A stretch of DNA of 64,000 nucleotides from contig JAAFIP010000011.1 in assembly GCA_013297865.1 (NCBI GenBank), forward strand, positions 62,001 through 126,000. The letters are read 5' to 3'. Numbering within the stretch: position 1 is the first letter of the stretch; every line of letters begins with the position of its first letter. The DNA is from Polaromonas sp. GTDB lineage: Bacteria > Pseudomonadota > Gammaproteobacteria > Burkholderiales > Burkholderiaceae_C. Positions 52,461 through 62,348 of the stretch are shown piece after piece. A program made the position numbers and the translations under genes. The notes under the pieces are model-generated. The model saw only the letters and a list, made by a program, of their open reading frames with translations. It ran no database searches and was not told the origin of the DNA.

Positions 52461-52527
52461 TTTTTATAAGCGTTTTAGGGCTGCAGGCCAATAGAATATC
52501 GCGGGAGCAGCTATTAAAAATATAGCG
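52461..52527 (+). repeat. Repeat family A, copy 12 (long form)
   Basis: Starts TTTTTATAAGCGTTTTAGG, has GGCTGCAGGCC and the core ATATCGCGGGAGCAGCTA, and ends GCTAT-TAAAAAT-ATAGC. It sits between the converging coaX and lysA genes. Confidence 0.95.
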
Positions 52528-52533
52528 AATAGC

Positions 52534-53811
52534 TTATTTCAACAGTAACTCGTGGCGCATCTGGTCGGCCACAGTTTCACGCTGGCGGATCAGCTGGGCG
52601 CTGTGGCCATCTACCAGCAGCTCGGCCGCGCGGCCCCGGGTGTTGTAGTTGCTGGCCATGGACATACAGTAGGCACCGGCCGACAGCACCGCAACGAAAT
52701 CGCCTTGCTGCAGATGCAGATCGCGGTCATGGCCAATCCAGTCCCCGCTCTCACACACCGGGCCGACCACTTGGTAGGTGGTGGCAGCGCCTTCGCGCGG
52801 CACGACCGGCACGATGCCGTGGTGCGCCTGGTACATCGCGGGACGCGGCAGATCGTTCATGGCAGCATCGACGATGCAAAAGTTTTTCTGCTCGCCAGGC
52901 TTGAGGTACAGCACCTCGCTCACGCAGATGCCTGCATTGCCCACCAGCGAGCGGCCCGGCTCGATCATGAGCTGTTTGCCGCCATAGCCGCGCGCGTCCA
53001 GCTTGGCCAGCAGCTGCTTCCACAAATCGTCTGCAGCGGGTGGTGTGTCGCCTGCATAGTTGATGCCTAGGCCCCCACCAAAATCAATGTGGTGGATCGG
53101 CACGCCTGCGGCCTCAACCGCCTGCACCAGGTCCAGCACTCGGTCCATCGCGTCCAGGTAGGGCTCCACGGTGGTGATCTGCGAGCCGATATGGCAGTCA
53201 ATGCCTACGACCTTCAGGCCTGGCAGTGATGCAGCGTGCAGGTACACAGGCACGGTGCGCTCATGCGCAATGCCAAACTTGTTGCCTTTGAGCCCGGTGG
53301 AAATGTAAGGGTGGGTTTTGGGGTCTACATTGGGATTGACCCGGATGCTGACCGGGGCCGTGGTGCCCACCGACAGCGCCACTTCGCTGAGCACTTGCAG
53401 CTCGGCTTCGCTTTCCACATTGAAGCAGGCAATGCCCACTTGCAGCGCGCGGCGCATTTCTGCGCGGGTTTTGCCCACGCCGGAAAAAATGATTTTCTCG
53501 GGCACTGCGCCTGCTGCCAGCACGCGCTCGAGTTCGCCGCCAGAGACAATGTCAAAACCGCAGCCAGCGCGCGCAAACACCTGGATCACCGCCAGCGATG
53601 AATTGGCCTTCATGCCGTAACAGATCAGCGCGTTGCGCCCAGCAAAGCCCCGCTGGTAGGCGGCCAGTGCATGCAGCATGGAGGCTTTGGAGTAAACAAA
53701 CAGCGGGGTGCCATGCGTCTGGGCAAGGGCTTGCACCGCCACGTTTTCGATATGCAGTTGCTGGTTGTGGTAGGCCACAAAAGGATGGCCGGGCAGGAGT
53801 GGGGTGGTCAT
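52534..53811 (-). CDS. lysA: Diaminopimelate decarboxylase
   Basis: 425 residues from the ATG at 53811. PLP-dependent fold III enzyme; the PLP lysine is in CYGMKANSS. DCHIGSQIT, DFGGGLGINY and EPGRSLVGNAG are family motifs, and the substrate Cys is in PVCESGDW. It makes lysine from meso-diaminopimelate. It follows lptM by 11 bases, and both are read away from cyaY, a conserved arrangement. Confidence 0.96.
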   Translation of the reverse strand: MTTPLLPGHPFVAYHNQQLHIENVAVQALAQTHGTPLFVYSKASMLHALAAYQRGFAGRNALICYGMKANSSLAVIQVFARAGCGFDIVSGGELERVLAAGAVPEKIIFSGVGKTRAEMRRALQVGIACFNVESEAELQVLSEVALSVGTTAPVSIRVNPNVDPKTHPYISTGLKGNKFGIAHERTVPVYLHAASLPGLKVVGIDCHIGSQITTVEPYLDAMDRVLDLVQAVEAAGVPIHHIDFGGGLGINYAGDTPPAADDLWKQLLAKLDARGYGGKQLMIEPGRSLVGNAGICVSEVLYLKPGEQKNFCIVDAAMNDLPRPAMYQAHHGIVPVVPREGAATTYQVVGPVCESGDWIGHDRDLHLQQGDFVAVLSAGAYCMSMASNYNTRGRAAELLVDGHSAQLIRQRETVADQMRHELLLK

Positions 53812-53822
53812 AAGAATGCGCG

Positions 53823-54095
53823 CTAGCGCGCTGCAGAGGTCGCGGGGGCGGGGGAGGGAATGGAAGCGGTGGGGGCAGCAGGCACGGAGCTGCCTGCGCC
53901 GCTGTTGCCTGGCAGCAGGACCTGGGGCAAGGTCGCGCGGCCTGCAGCTTCGGGTTCTTTGGGTAAATACAGATCGCCCCGTTGGCCGCAGGCGCACAGC
54001 ACCAGCAGTGCGGCCATGGCCAGGCCGCCAGCGATGCGCGATGGGCAGAATGCGTATTTGCGCAGTCTGCCTACAATCAGTGTATTGAAACCCAT
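53823..54095 (-). CDS. lptM: LptM (YifL-like) small lipoprotein
   Basis: 90 residues. Signal-type segment [19 protein letters not shown] contains the lipobox (LCAC), and [13 protein letters not shown] matches the conserved LptM motif after the lipidated Cys. The rest is Pro/Ala-rich. In E. coli LptM helps LptD mature with correct disulfides in the outer membrane. It is the first gene of the lptM-lysA pair and divergent from cyaY, 24 bases away. Confidence 0.9.
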   Translation of the reverse strand: MGFNTLIVGRLRKYAFCPSRIAGGLAMAALLVLCACGQRGDLYLPKEPEAAGRATLPQVLLPGNSGAGSSVPAAPTASIPSPAPATSAAR

Positions 54096-54119
54096 ACCTT
54101 GGATTGTAATTGTGCTGCT

Positions 54120-54446
54120 ATGACTGATTTGGAATATGTTGACCGCGCCGAAGCGCTGCTGCGCGCTGTAGAGGCCCATTGCGACCGTATCAATGACGAA
54201 ACGGATGCGGATATTGACAACCAGCGGGTGGGCGGCATGATCACGCTGACTTTCAGCAACCGCAGCCAGATCATCATCAATCTGCAAAAGCCCTTACAGG
54301 AAGTGTGGATGGCCGCGCGTGCGGGGGGCTTTCATTACAAGTACAGCGACGCCTGGCGCAACACGCGCGATGCGTCGGAGTTTTTTGCAGATTTGACGCG
54401 CTATGCCAGTGAGCAATCTGGCATGGCACTGCGCTTTCAGGGCTGA
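54120..54446 (+). CDS. cyaY: Frataxin homolog CyaY
   Basis: 108 residues. The acidic first helix ([16 protein letters not shown] and [10 protein letters not shown]) binds iron; [21 protein letters not shown] and [15 protein letters not shown] are conserved sheet segments. It modulates Fe-S cluster assembly by IscS. Divergent from lptM; runs convergently toward mrcA. Confidence 0.96.
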   Translation: MTDLEYVDRAEALLRAVEAHCDRINDETDADIDNQRVGGMITLTFSNRSQIIINLQKPLQEVWMAARAGGFHYKYSDAWRNTRDASEFFADLTRYASEQSGMALRFQG

Positions 54447-54458
54447 GCGCAGTGGCGA

Positions 54459-56855
54459 TCAGTTCTTGAACAGATCGAGAATGCTCTTTTTCTCTTCTTC
54501 AGGCGCTGGGGCCTGGGCGCCAGGCTCCGCAGGCGGTGCAGTGCTCAGGTTCTCCAGCCCCAGGCTGCGCACACCGGTGCCACGTGAGTATTCTTCGTAA
54601 TACCATTCGCCACCAATATTGACCACACCCTCGGGGGCCACAGGCTCGCTGACGGGCACGCCCTTGAGCGCGCTTTCCATGAAATTGATCCAGATCGGCA
54701 GGCTGAGCACACCGCCCGTGGCTGTGTCGCCGAGCTTGCGCGGATTGTCATAGCCCATCCAGACAACGGCCGCAATGGTGGACTGGTAGCCTGCAAACCA
54801 GGTGTCAATTGCGTCGTTGGTGGTACCGGTCTTGCCGTAGATGTCGTTGCGCTTCAATGCCGCAGAGGCACGGGCCGCAGTGCCGGTTTTGGTCACTTCC
54901 TGTAGCAGACTGGTCATGATGAAAGCATTGCGCGCGTCGATGCCGCGCATGGACTCATTGCGCAGGGCGGGCTTGAAGTCCAGCAGGACTTTGCCCTTTT
55001 GGTCTGTGATCTTGGCGATCAACCAGGGGTTGACGCGGTAGCCGCCATTGGCAAACACCGAGTAGCCCGTGGCCATCTGCATGGGCGTTACCGAGCCTGC
55101 GCCCAAGGCCATGGTGAAGTAGGGCGGATGCTTTTCAGCCTCAAAGCCAAAGTTGGTCAGCCATTCCTGCGCTGTCTTGGGGCCCACCGCCTGCAGCACA
55201 CGGATGGAAACCATGTTTTTGGATTTGGCCAGGCCGCGGCGCATGGTCATGGGGCCGTCAAAGCGGCCGTCGTAATTTTTCGGCTCCCAAGGCTGGCCAC
55301 CAGTGACGTTCGCATCAAAAAACAAAGGCGCATCATTGATCACCGTGGCAGGGGTCAGGCCTTGCTCGAGGCCAGCAGAGTACACGAAGGGCTTGAAGCT
55401 GGAGCCCGGCTGGCGCCAGGCCTGCGTGACGTGGTTGAACTTGTTTTTCTCATAGTCAAACCCGCCCACCAGGGCACGCACCGCGCCATCGCGCGGGTCG
55501 AGTGCTACGAAGGCGCCTTCCACCTCGGGCAGCTGGGTCATCTCCCATGCACCGCGGCTGTTTTTGAGCACGCGGATGACCGCGCCGCGGCGGATTTTGA
55601 GCGTAGGCCCGGCATTGGCAGCCAGGCCCGACATGGCGGCGCGCAGGCCATCACCGGTGATTTCCACCGTCTCGCTGTTCTGGCGCAGGGCGGTGATCTT
55701 GCGGGCATTGGCCTCCAGCACCACTGCGGTCATGATGTCATCGTTGTCTGGCAGCTCGGCCAGGGCTTCGTCGATGGCTTCTTCGGCTTCGCGCTGGGTT
55801 TTGGGGAGTTCAAGGAATTTTTCGGGGCCGCGATAAGGCTGGCGGCGCTCAAAGTCCATGATGCCCTTGCGCAGCGCCCGGTAGGCGGCCATCTGGTCGC
55901 TGCTGCGCAGCGAGGTGGTGACATTCAGGCCGCGGGTATAGGCCTCTTCGCCGTACTGCGCAAAAATCAGCTGGCGCACGGTTTCGGCCACATATTCTGC
56001 ATGCACACGGGTGGAGTCCGGGCCGGTGCGCACCTTGATGTCCTCGGCTTTGGCCGTATCGGCCTGGGCCTGTGTGATGAAGCCGTTCTCCAGCATGCGG
56101 TCAATGATGTATTCCTGACGGATGCGTGCACGCTTGGGGTTGACGATGGGGTTATAGGCCGACGGCGCCTTGGGCAGACCGGCCAGCATGGCGGCTTGGG
56201 CGACGGTCACATCCTTCAGGGGCTTGCCAAAATAGGCTTCGCTGGCCGCAGAAAACCCATAGGCCCGGTTGCCCAGGAAGATCTGGTTCATGTAAATTTC
56301 CAGAATCTGGTCCTTGCTCAGCAGGTGCTCGAGCTTGAAGGTGAGCAAAATCTCATAGATCTTGCGCATGTAGTTTTTGTCCGACGACAGATAGACGTTG
56401 CGCGCTACCTGCATGGTGATGGTAGACGCGCCCTGGCTCTTGGCATTGCGCAGATTGGCCATGGCGGCACGCAGAAAGCCTTTGTAGGACACGCCACCAT
56501 GCTGGTAGAACTCGGTGTCTTCAATGGCCAGCACCGCGTCAATCATGACTTTGGGGATGTCCTTGATGGGTGTGAGATTGCGCCGCTCTTCGCCAAACTC
56601 GCCCAGCAAGGCACCATCCGCAGAATAAACACGCAGCGGCAGTTTGGGCCGGTAGTCGGACAGATCCGATACATCAGGCAAATTGGGATAGGCCACCGCC
56701 AGCGAGGTAGCGACCACCATCAGGATGGCTGCTATGACCGCCACCACAACGCCGGCAAACCCCACAACGATCTTGATCAGCGTGCGCTGCCAGGAGCGCG
56801 CGGTTAAACGCCTGGCTGAGGATTCAGGCACATTTCGGGGTGGGGAGTCTTGCAT
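54459..56855 (-). CDS. mrcA: Penicillin-binding protein 1A
   Basis: 798 residues from the ATG at 56855. A membrane anchor (about 26-52) is followed by the glycosyltransferase domain (EDTEFYQHGGVSYKGFLRA, then GASTITMQVARNVYL) and the transpeptidase domain with SSFKPF (SxxK), SKNM (SxN) and KTGTTND (KTG). It polymerises and cross-links peptidoglycan. Divergent from the pilMNOPQ operon, the usual arrangement in proteobacteria. Confidence 0.95.
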   Translation of the reverse strand: MQDSPPRNVPESSARRLTARSWQRTLIKIVVGFAGVVVAVIAAILMVVATSLAVAYPNLPDVSDLSDYRPKLPLRVYSADGALLGEFGEERRNLTPIKDIPKVMIDAVLAIEDTEFYQHGGVSYKGFLRAAMANLRNAKSQGASTITMQVARNVYLSSDKNYMRKIYEILLTFKLEHLLSKDQILEIYMNQIFLGNRAYGFSAASEAYFGKPLKDVTVAQAAMLAGLPKAPSAYNPIVNPKRARIRQEYIIDRMLENGFITQAQADTAKAEDIKVRTGPDSTRVHAEYVAETVRQLIFAQYGEEAYTRGLNVTTSLRSSDQMAAYRALRKGIMDFERRQPYRGPEKFLELPKTQREAEEAIDEALAELPDNDDIMTAVVLEANARKITALRQNSETVEITGDGLRAAMSGLAANAGPTLKIRRGAVIRVLKNSRGAWEMTQLPEVEGAFVALDPRDGAVRALVGGFDYEKNKFNHVTQAWRQPGSSFKPFVYSAGLEQGLTPATVINDAPLFFDANVTGGQPWEPKNYDGRFDGPMTMRRGLAKSKNMVSIRVLQAVGPKTAQEWLTNFGFEAEKHPPYFTMALGAGSVTPMQMATGYSVFANGGYRVNPWLIAKITDQKGKVLLDFKPALRNESMRGIDARNAFIMTSLLQEVTKTGTAARASAALKRNDIYGKTGTTNDAIDTWFAGYQSTIAAVVWMGYDNPRKLGDTATGGVLSLPIWINFMESALKGVPVSEPVAPEGVVNIGGEWYYEEYSRGTGVRSLGLENLSTAPPAEPGAQAPAPEEEKKSILDLFKN

Positions 56856-57191
56856 GGAGAAGGGCGGTAAAAAGCAGGTTTGCGCCAAGGAAAACCCACA
56901 TGCTCCCATTATAGAAACGCCAGCCTGGGCCTGCTGGGGGCTTCTCACACCATCGTTGCGCGCTACCCACAGCCACGATGTAACGGACACGCTGTTTTAC
57001 AAAAACCTGACTAAATTCACATATGCTTAGGTTTTGGGAACGTGGGATTTTGACAACGGTACTACACCTGTAAAAAGGAAAAAATCGTTGCAGTTCAATA
57101 GGCTTACTGATAGCATTGAAGTACTTTCTTAAGTTTAGAAGCACTATTTTTCAGCTCTGATTTTTCTAATCTGACACCAGCGGAGTTCAAT
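56856..57191. promoter_or_regulatory. mrcA-pilM divergent promoter region
   Basis: A TATAAT for mrcA is on the minus strand at 56913-56908, without a good -35. For pilM, TTGCAG (57088-57093) and TAGCAT (57111-57116) are 17 bases apart. TTGACA at 57050 has no clear partner. No gene in this 336-base stretch; it is clearly A/T-richer than its flanks. Confidence 0.4.
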
Positions 57192-58271
57192 TTGATTCCA
57201 TTCGCATCGCTTTTTAGTCGCCAGCCAGCGCCGCTCATTGGCCTTGACATCAGCTCGTCCAGCGTCAAGCTGGTTGAGCTCGGTCGCGGCAAAGACGGCG
57301 CACTGGTATTGGAGCGCTGCGCTGTGGAGCAGCTGGAAAAAGGCTGGATCACCGACGGCAATGTCGAAAAATTCGAAGAAGTAGCTGACGCTGTGCGTCG
57401 GGTGGTCAAAAAGAGTGGCACTAAGACCAAGAACGTCGCCATGTCTTTACCAGCGTCTGCAGTGATCACTAAGAAAATCGTTTTACCCGGCGGCTTGAGT
57501 GACGCCGAGCTCGAACTCCAGGTGGAGTCGGAGGCGAATCAGTACATTCCCTTCTCGCTGGACGAGGTTAGCCTGGATTTTTGTGTGGTGGGGCCCAGTA
57601 CCTCGTCTGCAGGTGATGTAGAGGTATTGATTGCCGCGTCACGTAAGGAAAAAGTACAAGATCGCCAAGGATTGGCAGAAGCAGCGGGCCTCAAGCCGGT
57701 GGTGGTGGATGTGGAATCCTATGCCTCGCGCCTGGCCACAGGTCGCCTGATCGAAACCTTGCCCAACAAAGGGCTGGACACCATGGTAGCGCTGTTCGAA
57801 GTGGGTGCCATGACCACCAGCATGCAGGTCATTCGCAACGACGAGGTGCTCTATGACCGTGACCAGGCGTTTGGTGGTGCCCAACTCACCCAATTGATCG
57901 TCCGCCAGTATGGATTCTCTCCTGAAGAGGCAGAAACCAAAAAGCGCAGCGGAGAGCTGCCTGAAGACTACGAAAGCGGCGTACTTCGCCCCTTTGTGGA
58001 CAATCTGGCCCAGGAAATTGGCCGGGCGCTGCAGTTCTTCTTTACCAGCACCCCCCACAACCGTGTGGACTATGTGATGCTCGCTGGTGGCTCCTCGGCC
58101 TTACCGGGCCTGACGGAGGCAGTGACTGCGCAGACTTCGTTTGCCTGTCTGGTTGTCAATCCCTTTGAGGGCATGACGATGGGCTCCAACGTCCGTGAGA
58201 AAAAAATGCGCCGTGAAGCACCGTCCTATCTGAGTGCCTGCGGCCTGGCGATGCGGAGGTTTCTGCAGTGA
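57192..58271 (+). CDS. pilM: Type IV pilus inner-membrane platform protein PilM
   Basis: 359 residues from a TTG with GGAG upstream. Actin-like fold: PLIGLDISSSSVKLVEL near 17-33, then SLPASAVITKKIVLPGG, AFGGAQLTQLIVRQYG and MLAGGSSALPGLTE. It sits on the cytoplasmic face, binds ATP and the N-terminus of PilN, and links the motor to the alignment complex. It starts the pilMNOPQ operon; its stop overlaps pilN by four bases. Confidence 0.95.
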   Translation: MIPFASLFSRQPAPLIGLDISSSSVKLVELGRGKDGALVLERCAVEQLEKGWITDGNVEKFEEVADAVRRVVKKSGTKTKNVAMSLPASAVITKKIVLPGGLSDAELELQVESEANQYIPFSLDEVSLDFCVVGPSTSSAGDVEVLIAASRKEKVQDRQGLAEAAGLKPVVVDVESYASRLATGRLIETLPNKGLDTMVALFEVGAMTTSMQVIRNDEVLYDRDQAFGGAQLTQLIVRQYGFSPEEAETKKRSGELPEDYESGVLRPFVDNLAQEIGRALQFFFTSTPHNRVDYVMLAGGSSALPGLTEAVTAQTSFACLVVNPFEGMTMGSNVREKKMRREAPSYLSACGLAMRRFLQ

Positions 58272-58915
58272 TATTGATCAACCTATTGCCGCACAGAGAG
58301 GCGGCCAGAAAACGACGCAAAGAGACATTTTTTGTCACTCTGGGTGCTGCAGCATTACTGGGCGGCCTGATCTGCGGTGCGGTATATGTCTGGTACCAGG
58401 CCCAGATTTCGAGCCAGCAGAGCAAGAATGTATTTTTGCAAAACGAGATCAAAAAACTCGAAATCCAGATCAAGGACGTGGCTACGCTGCAAGGCGAAAT
58501 TGCCGCTTTGCGCGCGCGACAGCAGGCGGTGGAGGATTTGCAGGCCGATCGCAACATGCCGGTGCATCTGCTCAACGAACTGGTTAAACAGTTGCCCGAC
58601 GGCGTGTATGTGAACTCCATGAAGCAGGAAGGTGCCACAGTGTCTTTGCTGGGCGTGGCCCAGTCCAATGAGCGGGTGTCCGAGCTGCTGCGCAATCTGG
58701 CTAATAACAGCACGTGGCTGGTCAAGCCCGAGCTGATTGAGATTACGGCAGCCAGCATCACGCTCAGCCCACGCGATCAGCGCAGGGTATCCAATTTCTC
58801 GATCAAGACACAGCTGCGCAAGCCCGTGGATATTACCAAGGCTGCCGCCAGTGCAGCCTCAGCCGCGGCGCCTGCGCCAAGCGCATCGGCAGCCTCGGCT
58901 GCCAAGAAAATATAG
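58268..58915 (+). CDS. pilN: Type IV pilus alignment protein PilN
   Basis: 215 residues from a GTG overlapping pilM. The cytoplasmic INLLPHREAARKRR motif at 3-16 is the PilM-binding site. One membrane helix (VTLGAAALLGGLICGAVYVW) is followed by a periplasmic coiled coil and a ferredoxin-like domain. The C-terminus ends in an Ala-rich tail. Confidence 0.95.
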   Translation: MILINLLPHREAARKRRKETFFVTLGAAALLGGLICGAVYVWYQAQISSQQSKNVFLQNEIKKLEIQIKDVATLQGEIAALRARQQAVEDLQADRNMPVHLLNELVKQLPDGVYVNSMKQEGATVSLLGVAQSNERVSELLRNLANNSTWLVKPELIEITAASITLSPRDQRRVSNFSIKTQLRKPVDITKAAASAASAAAPAPSASAASAAKKI

Positions 58916-58928
58916 GGAGTACCTCATC

Positions 58929-59624
58929 ATGGCAAAAGCTCCCCCTAAAGTGAATATCGATTTTGCAGCGTTGCAGGAGAAGGTGACGGCGCAGTTCCGT
59001 GGGCTCAACCCCAACGACCCCTCAACCTGGCCTGCAATTCCTCGCTATGGCTTGTGTCTGCTGGTGACGGCAGCGGTGATTGCAGGTTTGTGGTTTGCCT
59101 GGCTGACCAATGTGGACGACGAGCTCAAGGCTGAGCAGGCTAAAGAGGTCAAGCTGCGCGAGGACTACAAGATCAAGCTGGTGCAGGCAGTGAACCTGGA
59201 CGCCCTGAAAAAGCAGCGCGAGCAGGTGCAGCAGTACGTTACCCAGCTGGAAAAGCAATTGCCCAGTAAAGCGGAAATGGATGCTTTGCTCTCTGACATC
59301 AACCAAGCGGGCGTGGGACGCAGCCTTCAGTTTGATTTCTTCAAGCCTGGCGCATTCAATGTCAAAGAATACTATGCTGAATTGCCCATTCTCATCAAGG
59401 TGGTGGGCCGCTATCACGACCTGGGCTCTTTTGCCTCCGATATTGCCAACCTGTCCCGTATCGTCACATTGAACAATCTGTCCATCACCCCTGCTAAGGA
59501 TTCTAAAGACGTTAAGGACGGCGGGCTGGCGATGGAAGCTACAGCGCGTACCTACAGGTACCTAGACCAGGAAGAGGTGGCTGCACAGCGCAAGGCGGCC
59601 TCGGCTCCAGGAGCCAAAAAATGA
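58929..59624 (+). CDS. pilO: Type IV pilus alignment protein PilO
   Basis: 231 residues from the ATG at 58929. One membrane helix (GLCLLVTAAVIAGLWFAWL near 43-61), a periplasmic coiled coil (about 70-110; LEKQLPSKAEMDALLSDI) and a ferredoxin-like domain. It heterodimerises with PilN. Its stop overlaps pilP by four bases. Confidence 0.95.
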   Translation: MAKAPPKVNIDFAALQEKVTAQFRGLNPNDPSTWPAIPRYGLCLLVTAAVIAGLWFAWLTNVDDELKAEQAKEVKLREDYKIKLVQAVNLDALKKQREQVQQYVTQLEKQLPSKAEMDALLSDINQAGVGRSLQFDFFKPGAFNVKEYYAELPILIKVVGRYHDLGSFASDIANLSRIVTLNNLSITPAKDSKDVKDGGLAMEATARTYRYLDQEEVAAQRKAASAPGAKK

Positions 59625-60175
59625 TGATTGCACGCATGGTTTATCGTTTGCCCATCGCCGCCATGTGCGCGGTGGTGCTGGCAGGGTGTTTTGGCGAAGA
59701 GCAGGAAGATATCCAGCGCTGGATGACCGAACAGCGTAACGCCACTAAACCTACGGTGGCGCCCTTGCCTGAGCCCAAGCGCTTCAGTCCTGCGCCCTAT
59801 GGACAGGAAGCGGCTGTGGAGCCGTTCAGCAACGTCAAGCTGACCCAGGCGCTCAAACGTGATTCAGCCCAGGCCACCGCCAATGCTGCATTGGTAGCGC
59901 CAGAGCTCAATCGCCGCAAGGAACCACTGGAGGCCTTTCCTCTGGACACGATGGCGCTGGTGGGCAGTCTGCTGCCAGCAGGCCGTCAGGTGGCTCTGGT
60001 GAAGGTAGATAACCTCCTTTACCAGGTCAAGGTGGGCAACTATCTGGGGCAAAACTACGGGAAAGTCACCAAGGTCACGGAGACCGAGGTGTCATTAAGA
60101 GAAATTGTGCAAGATGCTGCTGGCGAATGGATCGAACGACAGGCAAGTCTGCAGCTACAAGAGAGGTCGAAATGA
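59621..60175 (+). CDS. pilP: Type IV pilus lipoprotein PilP
   Basis: 184 residues. Signal with lipobox in AMCAVVLAGCFGEEQ (Cys near 24). The mature protein has a Pro-rich linker and a C-terminal domain (MALVGSLLPAGRQVALVKVD and YLGQNYGKVTKV) that contacts PilQ. Overlaps pilO (ATGA) and pilQ (ATGA). Confidence 0.95.
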   Translation: MMIARMVYRLPIAAMCAVVLAGCFGEEQEDIQRWMTEQRNATKPTVAPLPEPKRFSPAPYGQEAAVEPFSNVKLTQALKRDSAQATANAALVAPELNRRKEPLEAFPLDTMALVGSLLPAGRQVALVKVDNLLYQVKVGNYLGQNYGKVTKVTETEVSLREIVQDAAGEWIERQASLQLQERSK

Positions 60176-62316
60176 TGAGACATACAACGGTAATGCTACA
60201 GCGCAGCATGCGCGCTCTAGCAATGATGGGCTTGGCCCTGGGTGCTCTGGCAGCGCAGGCTCAAAACGCCATCGAATCCGTAGCGGCCTCAATCCAGGGT
60301 GGTGTGGAAGTGGTGCGGGTGGACTTGTCGCAGGCGCTCAGCACGTTGCCGACGGGTTTTACGATCCAGTCACCCGCAAGGATCGCGCTGGATTTCCCCA
60401 ATGTGGGCAATGCCATGGGACGTTCACTGATTGAAATGAACCAGGGTAACTTGCGTTCCGCCAATGTGGTGCAAGCTGGCGAAAGAACCCGCCTGGTACT
60501 GAACCTCAAGCAGTCCACCAGCTACAAGGCCGAGATCCAGGGCAAATCGCTGCTTATTTTCATGGACCCGATAGCTAGCGCAGCAGCGCCAGCAGCGCCT
60601 CAGCCGCTTACTACCTTCGCTGAAAACCGTAACCGCGAGTCAGTGCCCCTCAAAGACATCGACTTCCGCCGTGCGCCCGATGGCGCGGCCCGCATTGTTG
60701 TGGACCTGGCCAACAACCAGGTCGGTGTGGACATCAAACAGCAAGGCCAGAACCTGGTGGTGGAATTTTTGAAAACGTCCCTGCCTGAAGGCTTGCGCCG
60801 CCGCCTGGATGTGGGTGACTTTGGCACACCTGTACAACTGGTGAGCACCTTCCAGACGGGCGACCGTGTGCGCATGGTGGTGGAGCCCAAAGGCCAGTGG
60901 GAACATAGCGCCTACCAAAGTGACAACCAGTTTGTGCTGGAAGTGCGCCAGCAGAAGATTGATCCTAACAAGCTCAGCAAAGGGCCTGGCTACAGTGGCG
61001 AAAAACTGTCTCTGAATTTCCAGAATATTGAAGTTAGGTCGCTGTTGCAGGTGATCGCAGACTTCACCAACTTCAACGTGATCACATCCGACTCTGTAAC
61101 CGGTGGCGTGACCCTGCGTCTGAAGGACGTGCCCTGGGATCAGGCGCTGGACATCATTTTGCAGGCCAAAGGCTTGGGCATGCGCAAAACAGGCAACGTG
61201 CTGTGGATCGCGCCCAAAGATGAGATCACTGCCAAGGAAAAGCTCGAACTCGAAGCCGCCGCTGCACTGCAGGGGCTGGAGCCCGTGCGCTCCCAGGCAT
61301 TCCAGCTCAATTACACCAAGGCAGCTGATATTGCAGCGCAGCTGGGCCAGACCTCTGGTGGCGCGCAAGGCAATAACTCCCGTATTCTGTCAGCCCGCGG
61401 CAGCGTGATTGCCGAGCCGCGTACCAACCAGCTGTTTGTGACCGATATTCCTTCCAAACTGGAAGCAATTCAAAACCTGATCACCAAACTCGACGTTGCA
61501 GTGCGCCAAGTATTGATCGAAGCACGCATTGTGGAAGCGTCAGATACGTTTGGACGATCTCTGGGTGTCAAGCTCGGTGGCGCTGACCTGCGCGGTGTGC
61601 GTGGCGGTGATGCCGGCTACACGCTGGGTGGCAACAATCGTGTCGCACTAGGCGGCTCATACACTGCGGTGGGTAAAACCAACGGTTCGGTAGTGGGCCA
61701 GATCGATACTAATGAGGCGACCTTTGTCAACCTACCCGCCGTGGGTCAAGGCGGCTCCAACCCCGCGAGCATCGGTCTGTCCATTTTCAATGCTGCGGCC
61801 AACCGATTCTTGCTGCTTGAAATCAGCGCCCTGGAGGCTGACGGCAAAGGCAAAGTGGTCTCTAGTCCACGTGTGGTCACTGCAGACCAAACCCGCGCCC
61901 TGATCGAACAGGGTACTGAACTGCCCTACCAGGTAGCCACATCCAGCGGTGCCACATCGATTGCTTTTCGCAAGGCCAACCTTAAACTGGAAGTGACACC
62001 CCAAATCACGCCCGAAGGCAACATCATTTTGGACCTGGATGTCAACAAAGACAGCGTAGGTCAGGCCACTGCTGCCGGTTTTGCCATCAACACCAAGCAC
62101 ATCAAGACGCAGGTACTGGTTGAAAACGGTGGCACTGTTGTGATCGGCGGCATCTATGAACTCAATGAAGTAGAAAACGAAACCCGTGTGCCGTTCCTGG
62201 GTGATGTCCCGATTTTGGGAAATCTGTTCAAAACCCGCTCGCGCTCATCAAATAAACAAGAATTACTGGTATTTATCACGCCCAAGATGGTGTCCGATCG
62301 CGCTGCGGTGCGTTAA
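60172..62316 (+). CDS. pilQ: Type IV pilus secretin PilQ
   Basis: 714 residues from the ATG at 60172, which overlaps pilP. Signal peptide ending near AQAQ; AMIN domains in the first half (IALDFPNVGNAMG), N0 and N1 domains (FQNIEVRSLLQVIADFTNFN) and the C-terminal secretin (VLIEARIVEASDTFGRSLG and VPFLGDVPILGNLFK). It forms the outer-membrane pore for the pilus. The usual next genes aroK and aroB are not found here. Confidence 0.96.
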   Translation: MMRHTTVMLQRSMRALAMMGLALGALAAQAQNAIESVAASIQGGVEVVRVDLSQALSTLPTGFTIQSPARIALDFPNVGNAMGRSLIEMNQGNLRSANVVQAGERTRLVLNLKQSTSYKAEIQGKSLLIFMDPIASAAAPAAPQPLTTFAENRNRESVPLKDIDFRRAPDGAARIVVDLANNQVGVDIKQQGQNLVVEFLKTSLPEGLRRRLDVGDFGTPVQLVSTFQTGDRVRMVVEPKGQWEHSAYQSDNQFVLEVRQQKIDPNKLSKGPGYSGEKLSLNFQNIEVRSLLQVIADFTNFNVITSDSVTGGVTLRLKDVPWDQALDIILQAKGLGMRKTGNVLWIAPKDEITAKEKLELEAAAALQGLEPVRSQAFQLNYTKAADIAAQLGQTSGGAQGNNSRILSARGSVIAEPRTNQLFVTDIPSKLEAIQNLITKLDVAVRQVLIEARIVEASDTFGRSLGVKLGGADLRGVRGGDAGYTLGGNNRVALGGSYTAVGKTNGSVVGQIDTNEATFVNLPAVGQGGSNPASIGLSIFNAAANRFLLLEISALEADGKGKVVSSPRVVTADQTRALIEQGTELPYQVATSSGATSIAFRKANLKLEVTPQITPEGNIILDLDVNKDSVGQATAAGFAINTKHIKTQVLVENGGTVVIGGIYELNEVENETRVPFLGDVPILGNLFKTRSRSSNKQELLVFITPKMVSDRAAVR

Positions 62317-62348
62317 TATTTAATCAATTATTTGCGTCTAGGATTTTT

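Noticed and set aside
54999-56807. 602-residue open frame antisense to mrcA
   Set aside because: Shadow frame with His/Gly/Gln-rich composition; mrcA motifs on the other strand are unmistakable.
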